Of a stretch of 64,000 bases of DNA, positions 16,494 to 24,514 are shown piece after piece. The translations under genes were made by a program, and so were the position numbers. Below the pieces are notes generated by a model. It was not told where the DNA came from and did no database searches. It saw only the letters and a program-made list of their open reading frames with translations. The first letter of the stretch is position 1; each line of letters opens with the position of its first letter. The stretch is from assembly GCA_041736895.1 (NCBI GenBank), contig JBGSSS010000005.1, positions 1-64,000 on the forward strand. The letters run 5' to 3'. Origin of the DNA: JANRLT01 sp041736895. GTDB taxonomy: Bacteria > Planctomycetota > Planctomycetia > Pirellulales > JALHPA01.

Positions 16494-17537
16494 ATGATCA
16501 GCTTTTCGTATCTTGAAAAGCGCAAGAGTGCGTTGCTCTGCGCGCGGGTTGTTCGAACCCCAACTCAACATGGCTTCACGTTGGTTGAGTTGTTGGTGGT
16601 CATCGCGATCATCGGCATTTTAATTTCGCTGCTGTTGCCGGCAATTCAGTCCGCGCGCGAAGCGGGCCGCCGGGCGACGTGCCTCAGCCAAATGAGGCAA
16701 CTGGGGATCGCGAGCCACAATCATCTCGATGCGCAGAAAGTCTTTTTTGCCGCGGCCGCCTACTACAACAAGAAATCAGGCCGGGTGTACAACAATCCCA
16801 CGTCAGCCGAAATTTCCGAGAGCGTGCGCCATAACTGGCCCACGGCCCTGATGCCGTATCTGGAAGAAATGGCCGTTCAGCGGGCCTACAACTTTAAAGT
16901 TGCTTGGAGCAATGCCAAGAACAAAAACATTATCCAGAAGCAAATCTCGTTGTTGCAGTGCCCTTCGGTGCCGCATTCCAGCGGCGAGCGTCTGGTGGCT
17001 GTCACCTCCGGCGGCAACTTGGCGGCCACGTCCGATTACACGGTGATCGAGAATGTCTCCGATGCGTTTTACAAAGCAATCAAAGCCAAAGTCCCTCCCG
17101 CGCTGCTGCGGCGGGGTTTGCCCGATGAAAAATATCGGCTGCGCAGCTCACGTGTCAAAGATGGCCTGTCCAAAACGTTGTTGATCGAAGAAGACGCCGG
17201 CCGCCCGTACTACTATGTCGCGCCCGGCAAGTTCGGGCCCGAGAGTCAGAGCTACAGCAACAAACAAGACGTCGCCAAGGGCATTGCGCTGGGCGGAGCT
17301 TGGGCGCAGCCAGATAACAAAATGACGCTGCACGGCACAAAACCTGACGGCTTAAAAGATCCCGGACCGTGCTTCATGAATTGCACGAACAACAACGAGC
17401 TCTACAGTTTTCACACAGGCGGCAGCTGCGCGGTGCTGGCCGACAGCTCGACCAAGTTTGTGCCCGATGATACGGATGGGCTGGTCTTTGCCTCGGCGCT
17501 GACCCGCGCGGGCAGCGAATCCTCGTCGCTTCCCTAA
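16494..17537 (+). CDS. DUF1559 pseudopilin-like protein
   Basis: 347 aa. The type IV pilin-like methylation/cleavage site is plain: GFTLVELLVVIAIIGILISL near residue 27, with glycine before the Phe and Glu at +5. The C-terminal DUF1559 domain ends with the usual FHTGG and ADSSTKFV elements. Planctomycetes carry dozens to hundreds of such proteins; they are thought to be exported by a type II/IV-like system, with unknown roles. The ATG at 16494 follows a GGGGGATGAG ribosome-binding region and is preferred over a GTG four codons earlier. Confidence 0.92.
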   Translation: MISFSYLEKRKSALLCARVVRTPTQHGFTLVELLVVIAIIGILISLLLPAIQSAREAGRRATCLSQMRQLGIASHNHLDAQKVFFAAAAYYNKKSGRVYNNPTSAEISESVRHNWPTALMPYLEEMAVQRAYNFKVAWSNAKNKNIIQKQISLLQCPSVPHSSGERLVAVTSGGNLAATSDYTVIENVSDAFYKAIKAKVPPALLRRGLPDEKYRLRSSRVKDGLSKTLLIEEDAGRPYYYVAPGKFGPESQSYSNKQDVAKGIALGGAWAQPDNKMTLHGTKPDGLKDPGPCFMNCTNNNELYSFHTGGSCAVLADSSTKFVPDDTDGLVFASALTRAGSESSSLP

Positions 17538-17698
17538 AGGCTGCAATGAACCCAACGCGTCCGTATTTTGCTCGGCACTTGATCGGGGGAGATTCGCTCG
17601 TTGATTTGAAAAAGGGGTTGATTTTGGGCCAGCGGATGTGTTCATGTGAATACTGTTTGTAAAGAGAATGGCCGAAATAGGCGCGCGGCGGAGGCTTT

Positions 17699-17812
17699 GT
17701 AGGTCCCGGTCTCCGACCGGGACCTGGCTCGGCGTTTTACGCCGCGCGTGGACGACGCTGGAATCGTTGCTTACTCCCCGCACAAGGTCCCGCGGAGGAC
17801 CGCGGGACCTAC
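17699..17812. repeat. Double-hairpin element with GTAGGTCCCG ends
   Basis: The left end GTAGGTCCCGGTCTCCGACC folds on GGGACC; the right end GGTCCCGCGGAGGACC folds and closes with GGGACCTAC, the complement of the left terminus. Spacer about 60 bp. Same plan as the three-copy element at 19070, 21797 and 48791 but a different sequence. Confidence 0.8.
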
Positions 17813-17848
17813 GGAACGCGGCGGCGGGCTTTGCAGAACTGGTGCGGT

Positions 17849-17903
17849 CGTTGCCTTAAAAGGCAACGAAGCCGCGGCGAGTGTTGCCTTTTAAAGCAAC
17901 ACG
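17849..17903. repeat. Two adjacent GTTGCC palindromes
   Basis: CGTTGCCTT-AA-AAGGCAACG (17849-17868) and GTGTTGC...GCAACAC (17881-17902), 12 bp apart, at the left border of the T-rich tract. Confidence 0.75.
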
Positions 17904-18012
17904 AAAATGCGCGCGGCGCGCATCATTTGAACTGAGACAACAACCGGAAAGCCCTTGGTTTCCGGGGTTTGCGCGCGAAATCGAGGCGTGCGGCGGGTGC
18001 GTTTTGCGCGCG

Positions 18013-18120
18013 AATTTTTTCGATTTTTTTGCGTTCTTTTTCGATTTTTTTCGATCTTTTTTTGATTTTTTTCTGTTTTTTCGCGCGTTTTTTCCGGCGT
18101 TTTCGCTGCTTTCCCGCGGT
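18013..18120. repeat. T-rich strand-asymmetric tract
   Basis: About 108 bp of T-runs of 4-7 punctuated by CG, CGA and GCG (for example TTTTTTCGATTTTTTTGCG). The G/A-rich complement codes for KKSKK-like repeats in one frame. The regular phasing of T-runs could give bent DNA. Confidence 0.8.
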
Positions 18121-18141
18121 TTTACGCCGGTTTTCCCGAGG

Positions 18142-18157
18142 GTTGCCTCGAGGCAAC
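18142..18157. repeat. Perfect 16 bp palindrome GTTGCCTCGAGGCAAC
   Basis: Sits at the right border of the T-rich tract and shares GTTGCC/GGCAAC arms with the two palindromes on the left border. Confidence 0.75.
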
Positions 18158-18245
18158 ACAAATTTTTGCTGACGATGCGAGTTGCGTTTTGTCCGACAAC
18201 CGCGCGGAGCGAGGGCCTGCGAGTTCCCTTGGCCGAACGGTACTT

Positions 18246-18956
18246 TTAGCTTTTCAATTCACGCCCGCCGCTGCCATCGGGGGCTTTATGGCTGGCCAGT
18301 ACAGGAGGCGCGGGATGCGAGTGGTGTTCTTTGATCATGCCGAGCGGCAGGAACTGGCCCGACGTCACGTCGTAGGCGTAAATCTCGCCCGTCTCGATTT
18401 CGTAGTGCCAGGCATGCAACTTCAACGAGCCGCGCATCAGCCCGACCGCGACGGCCGGATGAGTTTGCAGGTTTTCGATCTGCGAGAGGACGTTTTCTTC
18501 GATGGTGGCGCTGAGGAGTTCGTCGCCAGACAGGTGGTGGTACTTGGCCCGCACGATTTGCCGAGTCGTTTCGGCGAGTTGCAGCCACTTGGCAGTATCG
18601 GGAAGTTCGGCGAGCATCTCGGGTTTGAGCAAGCCTTTCATCGCCCCGCATTGGGAATGGCCGCAGATGATGATGTCCTTGACGTCGAGCGCGCGGATGG
18701 CGAACTCGACCGCCGCCGTTTCGCCGCCATTGCTCGCGCCGTACGCGGGAACCATGTTGCCCGCATTGCGGAGAACAAACAGATCGCCTGGCGCGGTCTG
18801 CGTGATCAGATTCGGATCGATGCGCGAATCGCTGCAAGTGATGAACATCGTGTTCGGCGATTGGCCGGAGCCGAGCCGCTCGAAGAGGTCGCGCTGTTCT
18901 TTGAAAACTTGCGAGCGAAAATGATGGACCCCGGCGACGAGTTGTTGGACGGGCAT
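18246..18956 (-). CDS. Beta-class carbonic anhydrase
   Basis: 236 aa. It interconverts CO2 and bicarbonate in the cytoplasm. The zinc ligands are visible: C41 in ITCSDSR, H100 and C103 in CGHSQCGAM, with the D43/R45 dyad of the CSDSR motif. The NAGN and ASNGGETAAVEFA segments also match the family. The C-terminus has a short His/Pro extension (HHSHPAPP). The ATG at 18956 is chosen because family similarity begins there; the frame continues 49 codons upstream through non-conserved sequence. Confidence 0.93.
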   Translation of the reverse strand: MPVQQLVAGVHHFRSQVFKEQRDLFERLGSGQSPNTMFITCSDSRIDPNLITQTAPGDLFVLRNAGNMVPAYGASNGGETAAVEFAIRALDVKDIIICGHSQCGAMKGLLKPEMLAELPDTAKWLQLAETTRQIVRAKYHHLSGDELLSATIEENVLSQIENLQTHPAVAVGLMRGSLKLHAWHYEIETGEIYAYDVTSGQFLPLGMIKEHHSHPAPPVLASHKAPDGSGGRELKS

Positions 18957-19069
18957 GGGGCAGGGAGTCAGGATTGCAGGAGACAGGAGGACAGGATGTG
19001 CTCCTGATAATATCCGGAATTTTCGCGTGCGAATACGCGATCTTTCAAAACCGTTTAGCGGCGCAATTC

Positions 19070-19198
19070 GTAGGCCCGGCTGTGCCGGGCACAGCGAAGA
19101 CATCGCCGGAAAATGGAATCTTGCATGCCAAGCAGCTTGGTTCGCAAAGCGTTTTGGTGTTGGAGAATCAACACTCGGTGCGGCACAGCCGCACCTAC
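19070..19198 (+). repeat. 129 bp double-hairpin element, copy 1
   Basis: Begins GTAGGCCCGGCTGTGCCGGGC and ends GTGCGGCACAGCCGCACCTAC. Between lie AAGACAT and CCAAGCAGCTTGG, shared with copies at 21797-21924 (inverted) and 48791-48919. It fills most of the gap between the carbonic anhydrase and TPR genes. Confidence 0.88.
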
Positions 19199-19208
19199 GT
19201 CAGAGAAA

Positions 19209-19772
19209 TTACACCAGCATCGCGGTGAGTTGCCGGAAGCCCGGATCGTTGCGGATGGGGTCGAAATCGTGTTCTTTATGGACCAGCTCTTTGTAATCGG
19301 GGTCCAATTCGAACGCGATGGCCAGATGGCTCAGCGCCGCTTCTAGCCCGTGGGCCAGGCTCCAGTAACAAGCGAGATTGTAATGCACAATGGCCGTGCC
19401 GGGCTTTGCGGCGATCGCTTCTTGCAACGATTCGATGGCCATGTCCAGCCGGCCGCAGCGCTTGTAGCACCAACCGAGCGCGAGCCAGATGTGCAGATTT
19501 TCAGGTTCCAAATCCGCGGCTGCCCGCAGTGGAACGACGGCGTCAGCAAAGCGATCGAGCGCGCGGAGCGCTTGTCCGCGAAGATGTTGCGCGATGGCCC
19601 CGGCGCGGGTTCCTTCGGACAAGATGTCCAGAGAATGCAACGCCCGCTGGGCGATGCGATGGCGATTTTCGACGCTGGCCGCGAGCGCATCGTCAAACAG
19701 CATGAGCAATTCGAGGTAACCCTCGATTTCGCTCAAAATCCGCTGTCGGCGAATACGTTCGAGACTTTGCAT
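19209..19772 (-). CDS. TPR-repeat protein
   Basis: 187 aa, cytoplasmic. At least two tetratricopeptide repeats are visible around ALRALDRFADAVVPLRAA and ALGWCYKRCGRLDMAIESL, with a third more divergent one after it. TPRs act as protein-binding scaffolds; the partner is unknown. The ATG at 19772 is used; a GTG 13 codons upstream is an alternative and neither has a strong ribosome-binding site. It shares its strand with the HDOD gene behind it but is separated from it by a terminator and a long hairpin. Confidence 0.8.
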   Translation of the reverse strand: MQSLERIRRQRILSEIEGYLELLMLFDDALAASVENRHRIAQRALHSLDILSEGTRAGAIAQHLRGQALRALDRFADAVVPLRAAADLEPENLHIWLALGWCYKRCGRLDMAIESLQEAIAAKPGTAIVHYNLACYWSLAHGLEAALSHLAIAFELDPDYKELVHKEHDFDPIRNDPGFRQLTAMLV

Positions 19773-19934
19773 CGTGGTTGTGCCTGCTCCGATTCTTCCG
19801 TGAGAATTCACTGATCTATCTCAAGTGTATGCCGCAAGAAACTTTTGCCAACTTCATTTACGCAATCCGATCAGATTGGTGCGAGCAAGACATGAATTTT
19901 TTATGAGAAGTTCACCTGCATACGCCTTTACGCA

Positions 19935-19966
19935 TAAAAAACACCACGCTCTTGCGAACGTGGTGT
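19935..19966 (-). terminator. Intrinsic terminator of the HDOD gene
   Basis: On the minus strand ACACCACG pairs with CGTGGTGT around a 10-base loop and runs directly into six T residues. Confidence 0.85.
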
Positions 19967-19999
19967 CTGGATTTGGCACTCATCTAGCTGACGCAGTTT

Positions 20000-20067
20000 C
20001 GTACGACGGACTTCTAGTCCGTCGCAACATTTTCCCAGTTTTCGACGGACTAGAAGTCCGTCGTACG
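20000..20067. repeat. Perfect long hairpin (25 bp arms)
   Basis: The 25-base arm beginning CGTACGACGGACTTCTAG at 20000-20024 is exactly complementary to 20043-20067, around an 18-base loop. Each arm is itself a palindrome built on GACGGACTTCTAGTCCGTC. Confidence 0.9.
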
Positions 20068-20082
20068 GTGAACGCTGCCGAA

Positions 20083-20994
20083 TTACGTTGTTTGCAGGGC
20101 TTCGTCGTAGCTAGCGACCAGCGTCTTGGACGGCATGGCCAACTTCAAGACCGGAGCAAAATCGATATACTCCTTGTCGATCTGGGCGAGCAGATCGTTG
20201 ATCGCCGGAGCATTGGCCGGCTTGGTCGCTTGGAAGTATTGGTCGAACGTCGCAGCTTCGGTCCAAGTATTCACGCTGCACGATGGCAGGTAAGCCGACA
20301 ACGCCACGGCGATCTTCCCCGGGTTCTTATCCTTGTTCGGCAAGAGGGATTCCAGGTTGGTGTGGCTTTCGAGCATGTTGGCGAATTCTTCGGGCATCTT
20401 CCAGCCGCGGGCCATGGCCCCGGCGACTTCGGCATGTTGGAAGCCGAATTTTTCTTGTTCGAGTTCCGACAAACGGCGGCCGGTCTTGGCGCGTTCGTCG
20501 AGCATCGCCAGATAATCTTGCGGCTTTTCCCTGGCGATCAACGGCACGGCCATGTCTTGCAGCAGCGCGGCGGCGAAAACTACTTCGGCATCTTTCAACC
20601 CGAGCAGCTTGGCATAAGCCCGGGCGAACAAAGCCCGGCGAAGCGAATCTTGCCAAAGGCTCTTAAGGTCAAAAGGTCCGCATTTCGGGTTCGGCATCAG
20701 GCTAAAAACCGCGCTCCACAAAGCAAAGTTCTTGATCGTGCGAATACCCACCAGGGTGATCGACATCTTGATGTTGCTGATCTCGCGGGAGAAGCCGAAG
20801 TAGGCCGAGTTGACGAACTTCAGAATCTGGCCAGTCAGGCCGGCGTCGGCTTCGATCGGCACGGCGAATTCGGCGGGGCCTTTGTTTGGATCTCGCGAGA
20901 GCTCCATAAGCTTGATCGCGCTTTGCGGCAGAGCCGGCAGTTGGGCATTGCCCAAGAGGGCCTGAAAGTTTTTTGTCGGAGTGGTCGTGCTCAT
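20083..20994 (-). CDS. HDOD domain signalling protein
   Basis: 303 aa. The HDOD domain spans most of the protein: LPALPQSAIKLMEL, the AGLTGQILKFVNSAYFG helix and ALLQDMAVPL, where an HD phosphohydrolase would have its His-Asp pair. HDOD proteins are degenerate HD-domain proteins with regulatory or signalling roles and no known catalytic activity. The ATG at 20994 starts MSTTTPTKNFQALL; the frame upstream lacks similarity. It has its own downstream terminator and no operon partner. Confidence 0.9.
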   Translation of the reverse strand: MSTTTPTKNFQALLGNAQLPALPQSAIKLMELSRDPNKGPAEFAVPIEADAGLTGQILKFVNSAYFGFSREISNIKMSITLVGIRTIKNFALWSAVFSLMPNPKCGPFDLKSLWQDSLRRALFARAYAKLLGLKDAEVVFAAALLQDMAVPLIAREKPQDYLAMLDERAKTGRRLSELEQEKFGFQHAEVAGAMARGWKMPEEFANMLESHTNLESLLPNKDKNPGKIAVALSAYLPSCSVNTWTEAATFDQYFQATKPANAPAINDLLAQIDKEYIDFAPVLKLAMPSKTLVASYDEALQTT

Positions 20995-21449
20995 GATGCG
21001 TTCTATGTCTTGGGGAAGTTTCCCATGCCGGGGAAGACCGTGATTGCCGTAACCCATACGGCGGCGCGGTCAGGGCCGAGGTAGCCCGTCGCCATGCCAA
21101 AACTTAGGCCGTGATTCTCGGAGCGGCAAATTTCGGGAGGCGGAAAAATCAGGAAAATCTTGCCCCCCAATTGGCGCTAACAACTCCCTCATACTTTCAG
21201 TTTGACGCCATTTCTCCCCAGGTGTTGCAGAACCACCTCAAGAGTCGCAAATGAGGCAATTTCGCAACACCTTCCTAATCCCGGCTCGCACCGCGCAAAA
21301 CACTGCACTGCAAGAACTTAAAGCCGGGCAATAGTCCCGATCAAACACTGGCCCTGGCTTTGCCTTGGACCTTCTGGCAAGCAACTCGGAGTCGTTCCCG
21401 GCGATTCGCCTCCTCCGTCGTTGTTTCCCGACAATCAAGGCAAAACCGA
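20995..21449. other. 455 bp region with no supported gene
   Basis: Upstream of the HDOD gene. Open frames on both strands are arginine/serine-rich and non-conserved in appearance. Probably promoter DNA plus spacer. Confidence 0.5.
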
Positions 21450-21800
21450 ATGGGCTTGGAATTCCTCTCGAAGTCGGTCTTTTGGATCTGGTATTCGCTT
21501 CAACCAGCGCCAACTCCCTTGCCGGAAGCTCCGGTTGTGCCGACCAAGCATATTTTGCAAGCGACCTGGATTGAACCGGTCTCGCTGCGAGACGAAACGA
21601 GCCTGCCGACATTGCGGCAGCCCGCCGAAACACGAAAGACATCGCGTATGCCGTCGAAAATGACGGGAATTCGAGAACAACAGCCGCGAAAGCCTCTTTG
21701 GAAAGCCGCAAAAACCTGGGAATTGCCGCCAATTCTCTGGGCTGGCTTCGAAGGATTTCTAGCTGCTGGCTTGGGGATTATTAGCCTAATAAAGCCGTAG
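21450..21800 (+). CDS. Possible small hypothetical membrane protein
   Basis: 116 aa, uncertain. From the ATG at 21450 codon use looks coding. The protein starts MGLEFLSKSVFWIWYSL, has a proline-rich basic middle and ends in a hydrophobic helix (GFEGFLAAGLGIISLI). The stop codon TAG lies inside the first bases of the 128 bp repeat element, so the original end may have been replaced when the element inserted. No family recognised. Confidence 0.4.
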   Translation: MGLEFLSKSVFWIWYSLQPAPTPLPEAPVVPTKHILQATWIEPVSLRDETSLPTLRQPAETRKTSRMPSKMTGIREQQPRKPLWKAAKTWELPPILWAGFEGFLAAGLGIISLIKP

Positions 21801-21924
21801 GTGCGGCTGTGTCGCACAAAGGATTGAGCCTCCAGTTCAAATACGCTTTGCTTACCAAGCCGGCTGGCATGCGAGATCGAATTCTTGGCTATGTCTTGTG
21901 TTTGCCCGGCACAGCCGGGCCTAC
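21797..21924 (-). repeat. 128 bp double-hairpin element, copy 2 (inverted)
   Basis: Reverse complement of copies 1 and 3: on the plus strand it opens GTAGGTGCGGCTGTGTCGCAC and closes GCCCGGCACAGCCGGGCCTAC. The ACCAAGCCGGCTTGGTA-like centre is partly conserved. Confidence 0.88.
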
Positions 21925-22018
21925 GAAAATTCTCTAGAAAATTTGTACGGATTCGCGTGCCTGCTGGCACTATTACTCCTGGCGGCACCATTTCTGTGTT
22001 TCTGTCGGGAGATATGCG

Positions 22019-24382
22019 ATGCGACTGACGTTGCGGACATTGTTGGCTCATATGGACGATGTCTTGGAGCCGAATGATCGGGCCGAGGTAGGCCAAAAGA
22101 TCGAAGAAAGCGAATTCGCCAAAACGCTGCTGCAGCGCATCCGCGATGTCACGAGCCGCACACGCTTGGGGACGCCGAAAGTGCTCGGCAAAGGTTTGGC
22201 CGCCGACTCGAATACGGTGGCCGAGTATCTCGATCACATCATGCACAATGAAAAGGTGCAGGAGTTCGAGAAGGTTTGCCTTGAATCCGATATCCATCTA
22301 GCCGAAGTCGCTTCCTGTCACCAAGTTTTGGCCTTGGTGCTTGGTCACCCTGCTGATATTGATCCGGCGATGCGGCGGCGGATGTACGATGTGATCAACC
22401 GTCCCGATGAGCCGCTCGAACCGGAACATCCGCCAGTTGCCGCTGCCGCGGCGAACGGCGCTGCGCCACATGTCCCGCCGGCCAATCCTTTGCCAGTTGC
22501 GGCTTCTCCAGCAACCCCCGTTCGCGCAAGTTCCCCGGATCCCATGGAACGCGAACGAACGGTTCCTGATTACCTCAAGTCTGAATCCAAAAAGTCCCCG
22601 CTGCTTTGGGCCATCGCTGCGGGAATCCTTTTGCTCCTCGGACTCGGTATCGCTCGTATTATCGGTCCGTTCGACAATAATCATCCGATCGCTGGCCTCT
22701 TTGGCGCGAAGCCTGATCCGACGCCGGTAGCCAACAACACGACCACTGCTCCGGCGAACAACACTCCCGCCAAGACTACTACACCAGAGAATCCAACGAA
22801 CAAACCTGCCGTCGACCCAGCCAACAATCAGGCTGCGTTAACTCCGGCAGTGGCGAACCCGGCAGTGACGACTCCCGCGACAGATTCCCCAGTGCCAACA
22901 ACGCCGGCGAATCCCAATGCAGTTGTCGCAACACCAAATCCCGTCGTCTCCCCTGTCCCAGGGTCGAACCCTACAGTGAATCCTGCGCCAGTTCCTGCGA
23001 CAAACCCCGCGGTAGCGCTCAACCAACCGAACAACACGATTGGCGTGGAAGGGGCAGCGCCCGCAGTTCCCGCGGGCAATCCGGCCAACGTTGTCGCACC
23101 AACGGTGACTCCGGCGACGACCGGACCTGATGCCGTCACTCCGGTGCCTCCACAGCCAATGCCCGCGGCTGATCCGGGGAATGTGCCAGCCGCGCCCGTC
23201 GTACCGGGAATTGCCGGACGGATGACACAAGACGGGACGCAAGTCCTGCTGAGTTGGCGCACGCCGCCGGGGGGCGAAGGAGCCTGGGTCCGCGTCAATG
23301 CCAACGAGACGATCGCGGAGGGTGAACGGCTGCTCGGGCTGCATACATATCGGCCAGCGCTGCTGCTCAAGAACGGGTTGAGTCTGCAACTGATCGGCGA
23401 GACACAACTCGAAGTCTATTCCACCCCGAACGAAGATATCCCGCTCATCCGTCTCCATTTTGGAAGGATCGTTGTCGCCAGCAGCGGCAAAGCCAACACC
23501 AAGCTTGCCATCGAGCCAGGCGTCAAGCAATCCGGGCTCCTAACTCTCAACGATCCCGATTCGCTCATCGCGATCGAAGTCCAGCGAAGCCTGCCGGTTG
23601 GCTCGAACCCGGAAGCCGTTCAATCCCAAGTCAGCGCCAATCTCTACATCGCGGCGGGCCGCGCGCAGTGGCAGCCCGATGCGGCGGTCGCCGCCGGCGA
23701 GCCGTTGGCGGGGCCGCTCTTGGTCAAACTGCTCGCGCGGCCAGATAGCTTGCAACCGCCAGAGACCAAACTGCCAACCTGGATCATCAAGAACGAACTT
23801 TCGGGCTTCGATAGCCAGGCTTCGGGCCCCTTCTCGCAATTACTGATGAGCAGACAATCCGTCGGCTTGGCATTGAGAGAATTTGCCAATACGGATCGCC
23901 GCGCGGAAATCAAGTATCTGGCCGCGCGGAGTTTGGCCTTGATCGACGATTTTGATTTTTTCATCGATAGCTTCACTGACGTCGATCAAAAGGGCGTTTG
24001 GAAAAAGGAAATCGAAACGCTCCAGCAAGCGCTCGCTCGCGGGCCAGACACCGCGAAACTGGTGCGCGAAGCATTCGTCAAACAGCGCCCAGCCTATGGC
24101 GAAAAACTCTATCGCTATCTGTGGGGCGCGACCGTCGCGGACCTGGCGACCGGACTCGGCGACGATCTTATCGCATCGCTGGATAGTGATAATCTCGAGT
24201 TGCGCGTCCTGGCGTATCACTGCCTGCGCACCGCGTCCGCCGATGCCGAGGGCAAAAGCCCGACGCATAATTTTGTAGCAGAGTCCAGCAACGCGGTCGC
24301 GCGGCAACAAGCCGTGCAGCGTTGGAAGCAGCATGTGCGAGATCTCGTGCGCAAAGTTCCGGCGGCTCCGGTGGAACCATAA
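22019..24382 (+). CDS. Large membrane protein with anti-sigma-like N-terminus, low-complexity linker and FecR/HEAT-like region
   Basis: 787 aa. Residues 1-130 form two helical modules (LLAHMDDVLEPNDRAEV..., VAEYLDHIMHNEKVQEFE...) that resemble zinc-finger-type anti-sigma domains without the zinc ligands. One transmembrane helix lies at about 193-214. Residues ~230-395 are a Pro/Ala/Asn/Thr-rich linker. A beta-rich stretch (~400-560, with GEGAWVRV and LQLIGETQLEVYS) looks FecR-like, and the last ~180 residues look like HEAT-type helices. This architecture recurs in planctomycetes. A role in transducing envelope signals is inference. The start has a GGGAGA ribosome-binding site. Confidence 0.8.
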   Translation: MRLTLRTLLAHMDDVLEPNDRAEVGQKIEESEFAKTLLQRIRDVTSRTRLGTPKVLGKGLAADSNTVAEYLDHIMHNEKVQEFEKVCLESDIHLAEVASCHQVLALVLGHPADIDPAMRRRMYDVINRPDEPLEPEHPPVAAAAANGAAPHVPPANPLPVAASPATPVRASSPDPMERERTVPDYLKSESKKSPLLWAIAAGILLLLGLGIARIIGPFDNNHPIAGLFGAKPDPTPVANNTTTAPANNTPAKTTTPENPTNKPAVDPANNQAALTPAVANPAVTTPATDSPVPTTPANPNAVVATPNPVVSPVPGSNPTVNPAPVPATNPAVALNQPNNTIGVEGAAPAVPAGNPANVVAPTVTPATTGPDAVTPVPPQPMPAADPGNVPAAPVVPGIAGRMTQDGTQVLLSWRTPPGGEGAWVRVNANETIAEGERLLGLHTYRPALLLKNGLSLQLIGETQLEVYSTPNEDIPLIRLHFGRIVVASSGKANTKLAIEPGVKQSGLLTLNDPDSLIAIEVQRSLPVGSNPEAVQSQVSANLYIAAGRAQWQPDAAVAAGEPLAGPLLVKLLARPDSLQPPETKLPTWIIKNELSGFDSQASGPFSQLLMSRQSVGLALREFANTDRRAEIKYLAARSLALIDDFDFFIDSFTDVDQKGVWKKEIETLQQALARGPDTAKLVREAFVKQRPAYGEKLYRYLWGATVADLATGLGDDLIASLDSDNLELRVLAYHCLRTASADAEGKSPTHNFVAESSNAVARQQAVQRWKQHVRDLVRKVPAAPVEP

Positions 24383-24514
24383 GAAGCAGGACATATCGCT
24401 CGCCTTCGACTCGCCGCTAACCGGGTTGAATGCGCTGCTACACTTTCGCGCGCCGCCATTATAATGCGAGTCCTGCCTGCGACTCTCCCCTGCCTTTCCC
24501 CCGGATACTGCGCT

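Larger units (their letters stand above)
17538..18245. other. 708 bp repeat-rich non-coding block
   Basis: Convergent gap between the pseudopilin and carbonic anhydrase genes. It contains, in order, a 114 bp double-hairpin element (17699-17812), two GTTGCC palindromes (17849-17903), a strikingly T-rich tract (18013-18120) and a third perfect GTTGCC palindrome (18142-18157). Open frames here are lysine- or phenylalanine-rich artefacts of the tract. Confidence 0.7.
19773..20082. other. 310 bp non-coding gap with terminator and long hairpin
   Basis: Holds the HDOD gene terminator (19935-19966) and the perfect hairpin at 20000-20067. The remaining ~160 bp before the TPR gene is AT-richer and probably carries its promoter. 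Confidence 0.6.

Noticed and set aside
17856..18161. Lysine-rich minus-strand frame (KNRKKSKKDRKKSKKNAKKS) that might be a histone-like protein
   Set aside because: It begins with TTG inside a palindrome, its flanks have no protein character, and the Lys repeats are simply the complement of the T-rich tract.
17881..18249. Plus-strand frame of 122 codons, Phe-rich
   Set aside because: It is the same T-rich tract read on the other strand (FFDFFAFFFDFF); no ribosome-binding site and its end overlaps the carbonic anhydrase gene.
21238..21732. 164-codon minus-strand frame opposite the possible small membrane protein
   Set aside because: Ala/Arg/Ser-rich with no recognisable domain; codon pattern favours the plus strand from 21450.
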